From positions 670,612 through 734,611 of the forward strand of contig NZ_JARGYD010000002.1 in assembly GCF_029168315.1 (NCBI RefSeq): a stretch of DNA of 64,000 bases, read 5' to 3'. Below are positions 25,914 to 34,974 of the stretch, piece after piece (position 1 is the first letter of the stretch; the number at the start of each line of letters is the position of its first letter). Source of the stretch: Psychromarinibacter halotolerans. Its GTDB lineage: Bacteria > Pseudomonadota > Alphaproteobacteria > Rhodobacterales > Rhodobacteraceae. A program made the translations under genes and the position numbers. The notes under the pieces were generated by a model that saw only the letters and a program-made list of their open reading frames with translations, searched no databases and was not told the origin of the DNA.

Positions 25914-27080
25914 TCAGCGGCGCTTTAGCCGCGTGGCCACGTGCACAAGGCCGCCCAGCAGCAGGCCCCAGACCGCGGCGCTTAGCCCGATGATCGTGAT
26001 GCCGGACGCGGTGACAAGGAACGTCACCGCGGCGGCTTCGCGGGTCTCGGGTTTTTCCAGCGCGCCCCCGGCAGAGTGGGCGAAGACGCCCAGCAGCGCG
26101 ACGCCTGCCAGCGTTTCGACCGCCAGATGTGGGGCGGCGGCGGCCAGCGTGGTGATCGCCGCGGCGAACAGGCCGAACAGGCAATAGAACAGCCCGGCCA
26201 TCACCGCCGACCACCAGCGTTGGGCCGGGTCCGGGTGCGAATCCGCATCGCTGCACATCGCCGCCGTGATCGCCGCCACGCAGGTCTGCGGCGCGCCGAA
26301 GGGGGCCGACAGGATGCTGGCAATAGCGGTGCCGGACAAAAGGCGCGGGGCCGAAGGGTCGTAGCCGAAGCTGCGCAGCACCGCGATGCCGGGAATGTTC
26401 TGCGCGGCCATCGTCACGATGAACAGCGGAACGCCGATGCTTAGTAGGGCGGATAGCTCGAACTGCGGCATAACGAACTGCGGAACGGTCAGCAGGCTGT
26501 CCGGCAATGGCACGGTGTAGCCCTGTTCGATCACGGTCAGCGCGAAGGCCACCAGCACCGCTGCGGGGACCGCGAAGGTGCGGTTGCACCGGCTGACGAC
26601 GAACCATGTGACAAGGATCGGCAGCGCGGTCAGCGGAACCTCGGCCAGCGCACGGAACGGCGCAAGGCACAGGCCCAGCAACACGCCCGCCAGCATCGCC
26701 TGCGCCAGCGGCGCCGGGATCGACGTGGTCAGCCGCCCCAGTGGGCGATACAGCCCCGCCACCAACGTCAGGACTCCCGCGAACAGGAATGCGCCGACCG
26801 CCACCGCGAAGCCCCCCTCGGGCACCACGGTGGATGCCAGCAGCGCCGCGCCGGGCGTCGACCATGCGACGCTGGCCGGGATGCGGCTGACGAAGCTAAG
26901 GACCAGCCCCGCCAGCCCCATCGCCAATGCGGCGAACATCAAGCCCGACGCGGCCTGCGCATCGTCTGCGCCCATCGCACGGATGCCCTGCAACAGGATC
27001 GGGAATGAGCTGAAGAAGCCGACGACGGCGACGACGAAGCCTGTGGTGACGGTTTGGAACGGCGGAAGCGTGCGGGGCAA
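25914..27080 (-). CDS. benE: BenE family benzoate/H+ symporter-like transporter
   Basis: This 388-residue inner-membrane protein with about twelve helices matches the BenE family. Landmarks are STPGAALLAS near residue 72, NIPGIAVLRSFGYDPSAPRLLSG in the central segment (read in two parts), FGAPQTCVAAITAAMCS and the C-terminal EKPETREAAAVTFLVTASGI. BenE imports benzoate by proton symport in benzoate degraders. No benzoate catabolic genes are in the window, so the substrate may differ. It is convergent with folC. Confidence 0.87.
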   Translation of the reverse strand: MPRTLPPFQTVTTGFVVAVVGFFSSFPILLQGIRAMGADDAQAASGLMFAALAMGLAGLVLSFVSRIPASVAWSTPGAALLASTVVPEGGFAVAVGAFLFAGVLTLVAGLYRPLGRLTTSIPAPLAQAMLAGVLLGLCLAPFRALAEVPLTALPILVTWFVVSRCNRTFAVPAAVLVAFALTVIEQGYTVPLPDSLLTVPQFVMPQFELSALLSIGVPLFIVTMAAQNIPGIAVLRSFGYDPSAPRLLSGTAIASILSAPFGAPQTCVAAITAAMCSDADSHPDPAQRWWSAVMAGLFYCLFGLFAAAITTLAAAAPHLAVETLAGVALLGVFAHSAGGALEKPETREAAAVTFLVTASGITIIGLSAAVWGLLLGGLVHVATRLKRR

Positions 27081-27162
27081 GGAAGGAACCTGTCCGGAGT
27101 GTATTGCCCCGGCTTCCTAGACCGACAGTCGGACAGAGGAAAGGCGGCCGCCGTGGCAGCTG

Positions 27163-28050
27163 CTATGCGGCGCTTGACCCCTGCGCATCCGCCGGGGCTT
27201 CGCCACCCGCCATGACCACGGTGCGGTAGGGATACGGGATCTCGATACCGGCGTCGTCCAGTGCTTCTTTGACCTTGCGCTTCATGTCGGTCTGGAAGGC
27301 GAAGTTATCGCCCGCATCGACCCACACCCGCACAAGGAAATCGACCGAGCTGTCGCCGAGGTTGTTCACCTGAATGAACGGCTCGGGGTCGGACTTGGCG
27401 CGCGGATCGGCCATGATCGTGTCGAGGATGGTCTTTTCCGTCAGCTTCAGGTCCGCGTCGTAAGACACACCGAACGTCCATTCCGCCCGCCGGGTGGGAT
27501 AGACCGAGTAGTTCTCAATCGTGTTGCCCCAGACTTGCGCGTTCGGGATGATGACCTGTGTGTTCGACAGCGACGCAAGCTCTGTATAGTTCAGCGACAC
27601 GTCCTTCACGGTGCCCATCTCGTCCGCGATCTCGACGAAATCGCCGACCTTGATCGGGCGGAACAGGATGATCATCACGCCCGCCGCGACGTTCGACAGG
27701 GTGCCTTGCAGCGCAAGGCCGATGGCCAGACCGGCGGCACCAAGGGCGGCCACCAGCGACGTGGTTTCAAGCCCGAACCGGTTCAAGACGAAGATCACCG
27801 TGATCCCGAGAATCGCGTAGCGCGCGATCGAACCGAGGAAGTTGAACAGCATGCCGTCCAGTTTCTCGTGCCGCTCGCCCAGCTTGCGAATCCGTCGCGC
27901 GGCCCAGCCGCCGATCACGAAGCCCAGCAGCAGGATGACGACAGCCGACACCACGTTGCCCAGCACGGATGCAAGGAAGTCGACGGTCAGAACGTCGCCA
28001 ACGGTCACGCCTTCAGAGATCTGAAGGCTTAGGAAGCTGTCGAGGTTCAT
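27163..28050 (-). CDS. mscS: small-conductance mechanosensitive channel (MscS family)
   Basis: The 295-residue protein has three N-terminal membrane helices, the pore helix with ALGAAGLAIGLALQGTLSNVAAGVMI (typical Gly/Ala packing), the beta domain RPIKVGDFVEIADEMGTV and a C-terminal alpha/beta vestibule domain. It should form a heptameric channel in the inner membrane that releases solutes on hypo-osmotic shock. Its ATG overlaps the TGA of the upstream pterin dehydratase gene by four bases. Confidence 0.94.
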   Translation of the reverse strand: MNLDSFLSLQISEGVTVGDVLTVDFLASVLGNVVSAVVILLLGFVIGGWAARRIRKLGERHEKLDGMLFNFLGSIARYAILGITVIFVLNRFGLETTSLVAALGAAGLAIGLALQGTLSNVAAGVMIILFRPIKVGDFVEIADEMGTVKDVSLNYTELASLSNTQVIIPNAQVWGNTIENYSVYPTRRAEWTFGVSYDADLKLTEKTILDTIMADPRAKSDPEPFIQVNNLGDSSVDFLVRVWVDAGDNFAFQTDMKRKVKEALDDAGIEIPYPYRTVVMAGGEAPADAQGSSAA

Positions 28051-28340
28051 GCCAGTTCGTCCATTTTGCTTGCCATCTTGATATCCAGTGCCGACAGGCC
28101 ACCCGCGTCATGGGTGGACAGCGTCACCTCGACCGTCTTGTAGACGTTGAACCACTCGGGGTGGTGGTTCAGCTTCTCGGCCCACAGCGCGGCGCGCGTC
28201 ATGAAGCCGAACGCCTCGACGAAATTCTTGAACTCGAAGGTCTTGGAAATGGCATCGCGGTCCTCGGCCTCGGTCCATCCCGCGGCCAGCAGGGGCGCAA
28301 GCTGTTCCGCGCGCTCGGTTTCGGTCAGTTTGTCGGTCAT
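28047..28340 (-). CDS. phhB: 4a-hydroxytetrahydrobiopterin dehydratase (pterin-4-alpha-carbinolamine dehydratase)
   Basis: The 97-residue protein is full length for the PCD/DCoH family, with the active-site motif KLNHHPEWFNVYKTVEV (two His) and TFEFKNFVEAFGFM. It recycles 4a-carbinolamine produced by pterin-dependent hydroxylases, or makes other dehydrations on pterin cofactors. No phenylalanine hydroxylase is in the window. It overlaps the genes on both sides by four bases, so DUF482-phhB-mscS is a coupled operon. Confidence 0.94.
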   Translation of the reverse strand: MTDKLTETERAEQLAPLLAAGWTEAEDRDAISKTFEFKNFVEAFGFMTRAALWAEKLNHHPEWFNVYKTVEVTLSTHDAGGLSALDIKMASKMDELA

Positions 28341-29524
28341 TCCTGTTCCTCGCGGTTCTCTTGTCGGAACGGGCCGTAGCTTGTCAGCACCTCGATCTCG
28401 TTGTCGACGGCGGCCCGTTCAGCGTCGAGATATTCCGCAACGGCGCGACGGAAACCCTCATCCGCGATCCAATGCAAAGAATGACACTGTGTGGGCAGGT
28501 AACCTCGGGCCAATTTGTGTTCGCCCTGCGCGCCCGCCTCGACCCGGGAAAGCCCGTTGGCGATGGCGTAGTCGATGGCCTGATAGTAGCACAGTTCGAA
28601 GTGCAGGCAGGGGTGATGCTCGGTGCAGCCCCAGTACCGTCCGTACAGGGTCTTGCGCCCTATGAAGTTCAGCGCCCCGGCGACATAGCGGCCCTCGCGC
28701 ACAGCCAAGACCAGCAGGATGTCGTCCCGCAGCGTCTCTTGCGCCTCGTGGAAGAAATCGCGCGTCAGATAGGGCGAGCCCCACTTGCGGCTGCCGGTGT
28801 CCTGATAGAACCGCCAGAAGGCATCCCAATGCTCGGGCTCGATGGCGTCGCCCGTCAGCGCGATGATCTCGCCGCCGAAGTTCTGCGCCTGTTGCCGTTC
28901 CTTGCGGATGTTTTTGCGCTTGCGCGAGGACAGGTCGGCAAGGAAGGCGTCGAAATCCGCGTAGTCGTGGTTCAGCCAGTGAAACTGGTCCGACAGGCGG
29001 TGCATCAGCCCCATCTCGTCGCCGGCCTTGGCCTCGGCCTCGGTGCAGAAGGTGACGTGGACCGACGACAGCCGGTTCTCGGACGCAAGCTGCACCGCGC
29101 CTTGGATCAGGGCGGACTGGCCCATCTCTTCCAGCCCCGGCCGGGTCAGCAGGCGGCGGCCGGTGGCGGGGGTGAAGGGAACCGCGATCTGCAGCTTGGG
29201 ATAGTACCGGCCGCCCGCGTTTTCATAGGCATGCGCCCACGAATGGTCGAAGATGTATTCGCCCTGGCTGTGGCCCTTGGCGTACATCGGCGCGCAGGCG
29301 ATGGTTTCGCCGTCCATCTTCGCGGTGACGTGGCGCGGCTGCCAGCCGGTGCCGGGCCCGACCGAGCCGGATCTTTCCAGCGCCAGCAGGAAGCGGTGGG
29401 TGGTGAACGGGTCGTCGGGGCGTCCGCCGTCCGCCGCCTCGGGGCAGGCACAGGCGTCCCAGTCCTCTGCCGGGATCTCGGCGAGGCTTCCGTGCAAGTC
29501 GATGTCGATGCGGGTTTCGCGCAT
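28337..29524 (-). CDS. DUF482 / GNAT-fold peptidogalycan-type protein
   Basis: This 395-residue protein matches the DUF482 family, whose members are described as GNAT/FemAB-like and often annotated as peptidogalycan biosynthesis proteins. Seen segments are YIFDHSWAHAYENAGG near residue 90, SSRKRKNIRKERQQ near 220, QDTGSRKWGSPYL and the C-terminal LYGRYWGCTEHHPCLHFELC (as a 20-residue landmark). The real acyl or aminoacyl donor and acceptor are unknown. The ATG at 29524 has AGGA five bases upstream. It is first in the operon with phhB and mscS. Confidence 0.85.
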   Translation of the reverse strand: MRETRIDIDLHGSLAEIPAEDWDACACPEAADGGRPDDPFTTHRFLLALERSGSVGPGTGWQPRHVTAKMDGETIACAPMYAKGHSQGEYIFDHSWAHAYENAGGRYYPKLQIAVPFTPATGRRLLTRPGLEEMGQSALIQGAVQLASENRLSSVHVTFCTEAEAKAGDEMGLMHRLSDQFHWLNHDYADFDAFLADLSSRKRKNIRKERQQAQNFGGEIIALTGDAIEPEHWDAFWRFYQDTGSRKWGSPYLTRDFFHEAQETLRDDILLVLAVREGRYVAGALNFIGRKTLYGRYWGCTEHHPCLHFELCYYQAIDYAIANGLSRVEAGAQGEHKLARGYLPTQCHSLHWIADEGFRRAVAEYLDAERAAVDNEIEVLTSYGPFRQENREEQE

Positions 29525-29583
29525 AAAGTCCTGTCCGCGATTGTCCCTAGAATTGGGCCGCCGCGGCGCAGCGTCAAGGGCGG

Positions 29584-30363
29584 TCAGGCCCCTGACGATT
29601 TTGCGGCATAGCCTTCGAAGGTCACGTTGTCGGCGACGGTGCGGGCGGTGGCCTCTTGTTCGGGGCTGCGGATCGTCCAGCACAGGATGGCCGCACCGCC
29701 CGCCTTCAGCTCGGCCACGCGGGGGTTGCGAAGGTCGTTGCCCTGATGACTGATGAAGCTTGATCCGGTGCGATCATAGTCCGGGATGGCCCGAAGGTGT
29801 TCGCAGGTCTCGACCGTCAGTTCGGGCCAGTCGGCGGGATCGTAAGCGCAGGTCGTCAGGCCGCGCGGAATGTCCGGCGCCGCCGTGGCAACCGCCGCGA
29901 CCGCGTGCGGGTTGAACGACATCAGTGCGACCGGACCCTGATAGCCCTGAAGGTCACGCGCCGTCGCGGCCTCTAGCTGGCCGGTGTCGGGACCCATCGC
30001 GCCGTCCTGATCCTTGATTTCGATCAGCAGGGGCGCGCGCCCTGCGACAAGGGTCAGAACCTCTGCCAGCGTAGGGATGCCTTCGCCATTGGTCAGCAGT
30101 TGGATGCGCGACAGCTCCGCGGCGGTGCGGTCGCGCAGTTTGCCATCGGCGCCGGTCAGGCGGGACAGGTCGTAATCGTGGAACACCATCGCCGTGCCGT
30201 CCGACGACATCTGCAGGTCCAGTTCGATCCCGTAGCCGCCCGCGATGGCGGCCGTGAAGGCCGCGCGCGAATTCTCGGGGACACCTTGGTCCGCGTCGTG
30301 CAGGCCACGGTGGGCGATGGGCGCGCGCAGGAAGGCCGGCGGAAGGGACGGGGACCGGGTCAT
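29584..30363 (-). CDS. glycerophosphodiester phosphodiesterase family protein
   Basis: The 259-residue cytoplasmic protein has the GDPD TIM-barrel signatures. AHRGLHDADQGVPENSRAAF starts near residue 17 with the catalytic HRG...EN, then GIELDLQMSSDG (metal-binding Glu/Asp), VFHDYDLSRLTG (His-Asp) and LIEIKDQDG. It hydrolyses glycerophosphodiesters to glycerol-3-phosphate and an alcohol, as UgpQ does. There is no signal peptide. Its start overlaps the end of the upstream RidA-family gene by four bases. Confidence 0.92.
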   Translation of the reverse strand: MTRSPSLPPAFLRAPIAHRGLHDADQGVPENSRAAFTAAIAGGYGIELDLQMSSDGTAMVFHDYDLSRLTGADGKLRDRTAAELSRIQLLTNGEGIPTLAEVLTLVAGRAPLLIEIKDQDGAMGPDTGQLEAATARDLQGYQGPVALMSFNPHAVAAVATAAPDIPRGLTTCAYDPADWPELTVETCEHLRAIPDYDRTGSSFISHQGNDLRNPRVAELKAGGAAILCWTIRSPEQEATARTVADNVTFEGYAAKSSGA

Positions 30364-30824
30364 CGGATCTTGAAGATGCCTTCGATCTCGACCGCGACAC
30401 CCAGCGGCAGCGAGGCGGCGGACACCGCCGAGCGGGTGTGACGGCCGCTGTCGCCCAGCACCTCGACAAGGAAGTCAGACGCGCCGTTGATGACCTTGGG
30501 TTGGTCGATGAAGTCCGGCGTCGAGTTCACGAAGCCGGTCAGCTTCAGCACGCGGTCCAGCCGGTCGAGATCGCCGCCGAGCGCGACCTTGACCTGCGCC
30601 AGCAGGCTGATCGCACAAGCGCGCGCCGCGGCGGCGCCTGCGGTGACGTCAAGATCTTCGCCAAGCTTGCCGGTGATCATGCCGTCCGGCCCGGCAGAGA
30701 TCTGGCCAGAGACCCAGACCGTGTCGCCATCGACCGCCCACGGCACGTAGTTGGCGGCGGGGGCGGGGGCGTCGGGCAGCGTGACCCCAAGCTCTGCAAG
30801 GCGGGTTTCGATCTTTCCGGTCAT
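30360..30824 (-). CDS. RidA family protein
   Basis: This 154-residue protein belongs to the RidA/YjgF family, which hydrolyses reactive enamines and imines from PLP enzymes. The conserved segments are NYVPWAVDGDTVWVSGQIS near 26-44, LDRLDRVLKLTGFVNSTPDF and the C-terminal HTRSAVSAASLPLGVAVEIE (R is the canonical carboxylate-binding arginine). It is the longer subgroup near 150 residues, often found next to other metabolic genes. It precedes and overlaps the GDPD gene. Confidence 0.92.
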   Translation of the reverse strand: MTGKIETRLAELGVTLPDAPAPAANYVPWAVDGDTVWVSGQISAGPDGMITGKLGEDLDVTAGAAAARACAISLLAQVKVALGGDLDRLDRVLKLTGFVNSTPDFIDQPKVINGASDFLVEVLGDSGRHTRSAVSAASLPLGVAVEIEGIFKIR

Positions 30825-30975
30825 CGGGCGCTCCTGTCTGGATTCACGCGCAACCTAGTCCATGCGCGGCGCCGATGGAAACGCCCGACGCGCCGCCCGG
30901 GTCGAATTCGTTCAGTAAGATCGGCTGACCGCGCGGCAGGGCGCCGCGCGGGTCTTGCCGGGCCCCGCCGGGCTG

Positions 30976-32337
30976 TCAGCTTTCGCGGAAGGCGCGGGCG
31001 AAGTAGGTCGCCAGCGGCTGCACGAAATAGTTCATCGGGCTGCGATCCTCGGTCCGAAGGAACGCCTCGACCGGCATGCCGGGGATCAGTTGCAGCGTCT
31101 CGGGCAGTTTGCCCAGTTCGTCCTCGGGCAGCTGAATCTCGGCCCGGTAATAGGCGACGCCTGCGTTCTCATCGACGAAGGAGTCGGCGGACAAAAGCGT
31201 CACCACGCCGGTCAGTTCGGGGGTGGTGCGGCTGTCGAAGGCCGAGAACCGGATCCGCACGTCCTGACCCGGGTACACCTTGTCGATGTCGGTCGGAGAG
31301 ACGCGCACCGCGATGATCAGCGGCCGGTCCTGCGGGATCAGGTACATGACCGGGTCGGCCGGGCGGATCACCGACCGGGGCGTGTACACGGTCTTGCCAT
31401 AGACGATGCCCGACACCGGCGCGCGGATGTCCAGCCGCGACAGACGTTCCAGCAGCGACCGCCGCTGTTCCGCCAGTTCCAGTTCGCGAAACTGCAGGTC
31501 GCGCAGCTGGGTGATCGCCTCTTCGCGGCGACCCGTGCCCAGCTTGAGGATTTCCAGCTCGATCTCGGTGATGCGTTCCTGCGCAAGGCCCTGTTCCGCG
31601 ACCATCTCGCCCTGACGGCCCGTCAGGTCGGCGTGTTCGCGTTCAAGGTTCAGCACCGTGGCCGTCTGCGTCAGGCCGCTTTCAAGCAGGCCGCGCTGGT
31701 TATCAAGCTCGACCGTGATCAGGCCCAGTTGCCGTTCCATCGAAGTCTGCTGCGATTCGATCCCGGTGATCTGGGTTTCGATCTGACGGCGGCGTTTCTC
31801 GAGGGTCTCGATCTCGCGGGCCATCGTCTCGCGGCGCGCTTCGAACAGGTTTCTCTGACCGTCGATCAGTTCCTGAACCTCGGGGCGGTTCTCGGCGATC
31901 GCGACAAGTTCCTCGTCGAACACGATCTCTTCCGCCTCGTCCCGTTCGGCATCCAGCCGCCCGCGACGCGCCATCAGTTCGAAAAGCTGGCTTTCGACGA
32001 TGGCCAGTTCCGACCGCAGAAGTGTCGGGTCAAGTTGCAGAAGGATGTCGCCCGCTTCGACGAAATCGCCTTCGTCCACCGCAATCTCGGCGACGACGCC
32101 GCCGTCGGGGTGCTGGACCACCTGCCGGTTCTGATCGACCTCGACCTGACCGCCCACGACCACGGCGCCCGCCAGTTGCGAGAACACGGCCCAGCCGCCG
32201 AACCCGCCGACCAGAACAAGCAGGATCAAGGCGCCCAGCCATAGATACCGCTTGGCCGAGATCGGCCCGCCCTTGTTGCCGCCGCCGCTTCCGCCGCCGG
32301 ACGGCGCGCCGCCGATCTGGATTTTTGTCTGGCTCAT
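30976..32337 (-). CDS. HlyD family type I secretion periplasmic adaptor
   Basis: This 453-residue membrane-fusion protein has a short cytoplasmic Gly/Ser-rich N-tail, one transmembrane helix (about 34-55, LWLGALILLVLVGGFGG), a lipoyl half-domain (VVQHPDGGVVAEIAVDEGDF), a long coiled coil (about 115-300) and a C-terminal beta-barrel (RAPVSGIVYGKTVYTP onward). It bridges the inner-membrane ABC exporter to a TolC-type channel. The PrtE/LapC subtype is likely. Its ATG overlaps the TGA of the ABC gene by four bases. No outer-membrane channel or RTX substrate is nearby. Confidence 0.93.
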   Translation of the reverse strand: MSQTKIQIGGAPSGGGSGGGNKGGPISAKRYLWLGALILLVLVGGFGGWAVFSQLAGAVVVGGQVEVDQNRQVVQHPDGGVVAEIAVDEGDFVEAGDILLQLDPTLLRSELAIVESQLFELMARRGRLDAERDEAEEIVFDEELVAIAENRPEVQELIDGQRNLFEARRETMAREIETLEKRRRQIETQITGIESQQTSMERQLGLITVELDNQRGLLESGLTQTATVLNLEREHADLTGRQGEMVAEQGLAQERITEIELEILKLGTGRREEAITQLRDLQFRELELAEQRRSLLERLSRLDIRAPVSGIVYGKTVYTPRSVIRPADPVMYLIPQDRPLIIAVRVSPTDIDKVYPGQDVRIRFSAFDSRTTPELTGVVTLLSADSFVDENAGVAYYRAEIQLPEDELGKLPETLQLIPGMPVEAFLRTEDRSPMNYFVQPLATYFARAFRES

Positions 32338-34070
32338 ACCGTGCCTCCCGGTCCTGCGTTCTGCACGACCTGCCTGTAGTTCTGCAGGACTTCCTTCATC
32401 ACCGAATCGCGCGGCCCAAAGGCGCGGCGAGTGCCGCCGTCCAGCACCAGAAGCGTATCGCATTCCTCGATAGCGGCGGGGCGGTGGGCCATGATGATCA
32501 CCGACCGCTTGTCCGCCTTGATCGCGCGGATCGCTTGGTTCAGCGCGACGGACCCCTCGTTGTCGAGGTTCGAGTTCGGCTCGTCCAGCACCAGCACCTT
32601 GGGTTCGCCGTACATCGCACGTGCAAGGCCGATACGCTGGATCTGCCCGCCCGACAGGCGACCGCCACCGGCGCTGACGCGGGTGTCATAGCCGTCGGGC
32701 AGCTTCAGGATCATCTCGTGCGCCGCTGCCCGTTTCGCCGCGACGACGACCGCCTCAGGGTCCGGGGACAGGCTGAGGCGGGCGATGTTGTCGGTGATGG
32801 TGCCGTCGAACAGCTGAACGCGCTGGGGCAGGTAACCGATGTAGCTGCCCAGAACGTCCGGGTCGTAGTTGTCCAGCGACGCGCCATCCAGACGGATCTT
32901 GCCGCCAGCGGGACGCCACACGCCGGTGATCGCGCGCGCCAAGGTGGACTTGCCGGACCCGGACGGGCCGATAACACCCATCGCCTGACCGGGTTCCAGC
33001 GTGAAATTCACAAGGCGCAGCGTTGCCAGCTGTTCGCCCGGCGGTACCACGGTCAGCTGGTCCGCCGTCAGTTTCGCGGCCGGGGCGGGCAGGGGGGTGC
33101 GCGGACGCTCTTGCGGGATCTCGTTCAGAAGCTCGCTGAGCGTGCGCCAGCCCTTCATCGCGCGCTGGATCGACGGCCATTGGCCGATTGCCAGATCGAG
33201 AGGGGCAAGCGCCCGGCCCATCAGGATCGACGAGGCGATCATCGCGCCGGGCGTCAGACCTTCGGTCAGGACCAGATAGGCGCCAAGGCCCAGCATGGCG
33301 GATTGTAGGAACAGGCGGAACGTCTTGGACAGCACCGAATACCCGCCGGTGCGGTCGCTGGAAAGCAGACCTTCGTTCAGCGATTTCTCACGCGCGATGT
33401 TCCAGCGGCTGAATGCGCTGCTTTGCATCCCCAGCGCGCGGATCAATTCCGCCTCGGACCGGATCTGTTCGGCCATATGCTCGGCCTGCGCGGTTGCCAT
33501 GTTGCTGCTTTGGACCGGTTCTTTCGTGCGGACCTGGTTGAGGATCGTGATGAAGATCAAGATCGCGCCGCCGCCGACCGCCAGCGCGCCCAGCCACGGG
33601 TGGAACAGGGCGATCCCGGCAAGGAACACCGGCGCCCACGGAATGTCGAACAGGGCCGCGAAGACGGGCGATGCTAGCAGGCGCTGCACCGCTTCTAGGT
33701 CGCGCAGGGCGCCGGCGGATTGGTTCGGGCCGTGGGTCAGGGACGCCTTGCGCACGACGGCTTCGAACACCCGGCGGTCCAGCTTGGCTTGGAAGCGGGC
33801 GCCGATCCGGGCCAGCACGCGACCGCGGACAAAGTCCAGCAGGCCCATCATCAGGAACAGGAACGCCATCACAAGGAACAGCGCCAGCAGCGTTGCCTCG
33901 GACCGGCTGCCAAGCACTCGGTCATAGACCTGAAGCATGAACAGGGGGCCGGTCAGCATCAGCAGGTTGACGAAAAAGCTGAAGACGCCCACGAATATGA
34001 AAAGCGGGCGGTTTTCCGCCCGAGCCGCGCGCAGTTCCTTCAGGCCTTGATCGGGATCGCCTTGCCGCAT
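32334..34070 (-). CDS. type I secretion system permease/ATPase (PrtD family)
   Basis: The 578-residue ABC exporter has an N-terminal six-helix membrane domain (about 25-310) and a nucleotide-binding domain (about 340-570). Walker A is GPSGSGKSTLA, the signature motif is LSGGQIQRIGLARAM and Walker B is KVLVLDEPNSNLD, with H-loop MAHRP. The sequence lacks the C39-like N-terminal domain of HlyB, consistent with the PrtD/AprD group that exports proteases, lipases or S-layer/adhesin proteins with C-terminal signals. It is the first gene of the export pair. Confidence 0.94.
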   Translation of the reverse strand: MRQGDPDQGLKELRAARAENRPLFIFVGVFSFFVNLLMLTGPLFMLQVYDRVLGSRSEATLLALFLVMAFLFLMMGLLDFVRGRVLARIGARFQAKLDRRVFEAVVRKASLTHGPNQSAGALRDLEAVQRLLASPVFAALFDIPWAPVFLAGIALFHPWLGALAVGGGAILIFITILNQVRTKEPVQSSNMATAQAEHMAEQIRSEAELIRALGMQSSAFSRWNIAREKSLNEGLLSSDRTGGYSVLSKTFRLFLQSAMLGLGAYLVLTEGLTPGAMIASSILMGRALAPLDLAIGQWPSIQRAMKGWRTLSELLNEIPQERPRTPLPAPAAKLTADQLTVVPPGEQLATLRLVNFTLEPGQAMGVIGPSGSGKSTLARAITGVWRPAGGKIRLDGASLDNYDPDVLGSYIGYLPQRVQLFDGTITDNIARLSLSPDPEAVVVAAKRAAAHEMILKLPDGYDTRVSAGGGRLSGGQIQRIGLARAMYGEPKVLVLDEPNSNLDNEGSVALNQAIRAIKADKRSVIIMAHRPAAIEECDTLLVLDGGTRRAFGPRDSVMKEVLQNYRQVVQNAGPGGTV

Positions 34071-34098
34071 TTTCTGATCTTACCTATGTTTTTTTCGT

Positions 34099-34110
34099 CG
34101 CCATATGGCG
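34099..34110. promoter_or_regulatory. 12-bp palindrome CGCCATATGGCG in the divergent T1SS/mlaA promoter
   Basis: This perfect palindrome lies 29-40 bases upstream of the ABC exporter start, in the 156-bp AT-rich spacer between the type I exporter genes and mlaA. It may be an operator; no regulator is known for it. Confidence 0.3.
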
Positions 34111-34226
34111 TTGTCGCCAATTGGTCACATCACAATGCAGCGGGTCTTTATCATCTGTCCCGGTTGTCGTCTTGTACTATGTGTAAACGACCTGCAAAAC
34201 GAGTTCATGTTGTACCGGAATTCGCC

Positions 34227-34973
34227 ATGAAAACCATGCTTTCCCTGCGTTTAGCCACGGTTCTTGCCGCCACGGTCCTTGTTCAGGCATGTGCTGCGCC
34301 CGAGATCACCGAGACGATCAACGATCCCTATGAAACGCAGAACCGCGCGGTTCACGAGTTCAACAAGGGCGTTGCCGGCATCTTTACAAAGCCCCGTCCC
34401 GAGGGGGCGCCTCCCCGCAAGAAGGGCTTTTTCCTCAAGACCTTGGGCAATTTCGCGGGCAACCTCGACAGCCCTCGTCTGGTGGTGAACGACATCCTGC
34501 AGGCGAATGCCGAAGATGCGGCGCACAACGGGATGCGGTTCCTGATCAACACGACATTCGGCATCGCCGGGCTGTTCGATCCCGCCACCGCTTGGGGCCT
34601 GCCGGAACGGCCGACCGACTTCGGCGAAACTTTGCACACCTGGGGGGCTGCGGAAGGCGCTTATGTCGAATTGCCGCTGCTTGGCCCGTCGACCTCGCGC
34701 GATACGGCGGGGACTGTGGTCGATTTCTTCCTGAACCCGGTGGGCTATGCGGTCGCCGCGCCCGAGAAATACGTCGTGTCGTCCGCCGGCATCGTTCAGG
34801 GCTTCACCGAGCTGGCGGAATATGGCGACGAGATCAACGAACTGCTGCAAACCAGCGCCGACAGCTATGCCGCGACACGTTTGCTTTATTTGCAAAATCG
34901 CAGATTCCAGCTAGGTCAGACCGTAGAGGCGGAGGAAATTGATCCCTTCGCGCTTGATACCGAAGGATTCTAG
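34227..34973 (+). CDS. mlaA: MlaA/VacJ family outer-membrane lipoprotein
   Basis: MlaA removes mislocalised phospholipids from the outer leaflet of the outer membrane and hands them to MlaC. The 248-residue protein has a lipoprotein signal peptide (LATVLAATVLVQAC, lipobox VQAC) and the VacJ core: NDPYETQNRAVHEFNKG, RFLINTTFGIAGLFDPAT, ETLHTWGAAEGAYVELPLLG and RDTAGTVVDFFLNP. The ATG at 34227 follows CCGGAA. The mlaC-like gene follows by one base. The ABC core mlaFEDB is not in the window. Confidence 0.95.
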   Translation: MKTMLSLRLATVLAATVLVQACAAPEITETINDPYETQNRAVHEFNKGVAGIFTKPRPEGAPPRKKGFFLKTLGNFAGNLDSPRLVVNDILQANAEDAAHNGMRFLINTTFGIAGLFDPATAWGLPERPTDFGETLHTWGAAEGAYVELPLLGPSTSRDTAGTVVDFFLNPVGYAVAAPEKYVVSSAGIVQGFTELAEYGDEINELLQTSADSYAATRLLYLQNRRFQLGQTVEAEEIDPFALDTEGF

Positions 34974-34974
34974 T

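Noticed and set aside
30929..30951. 9-bp GC hairpin downstream of the HlyD-like gene
   Set aside because: No T tract on either strand, so I did not call a terminator.
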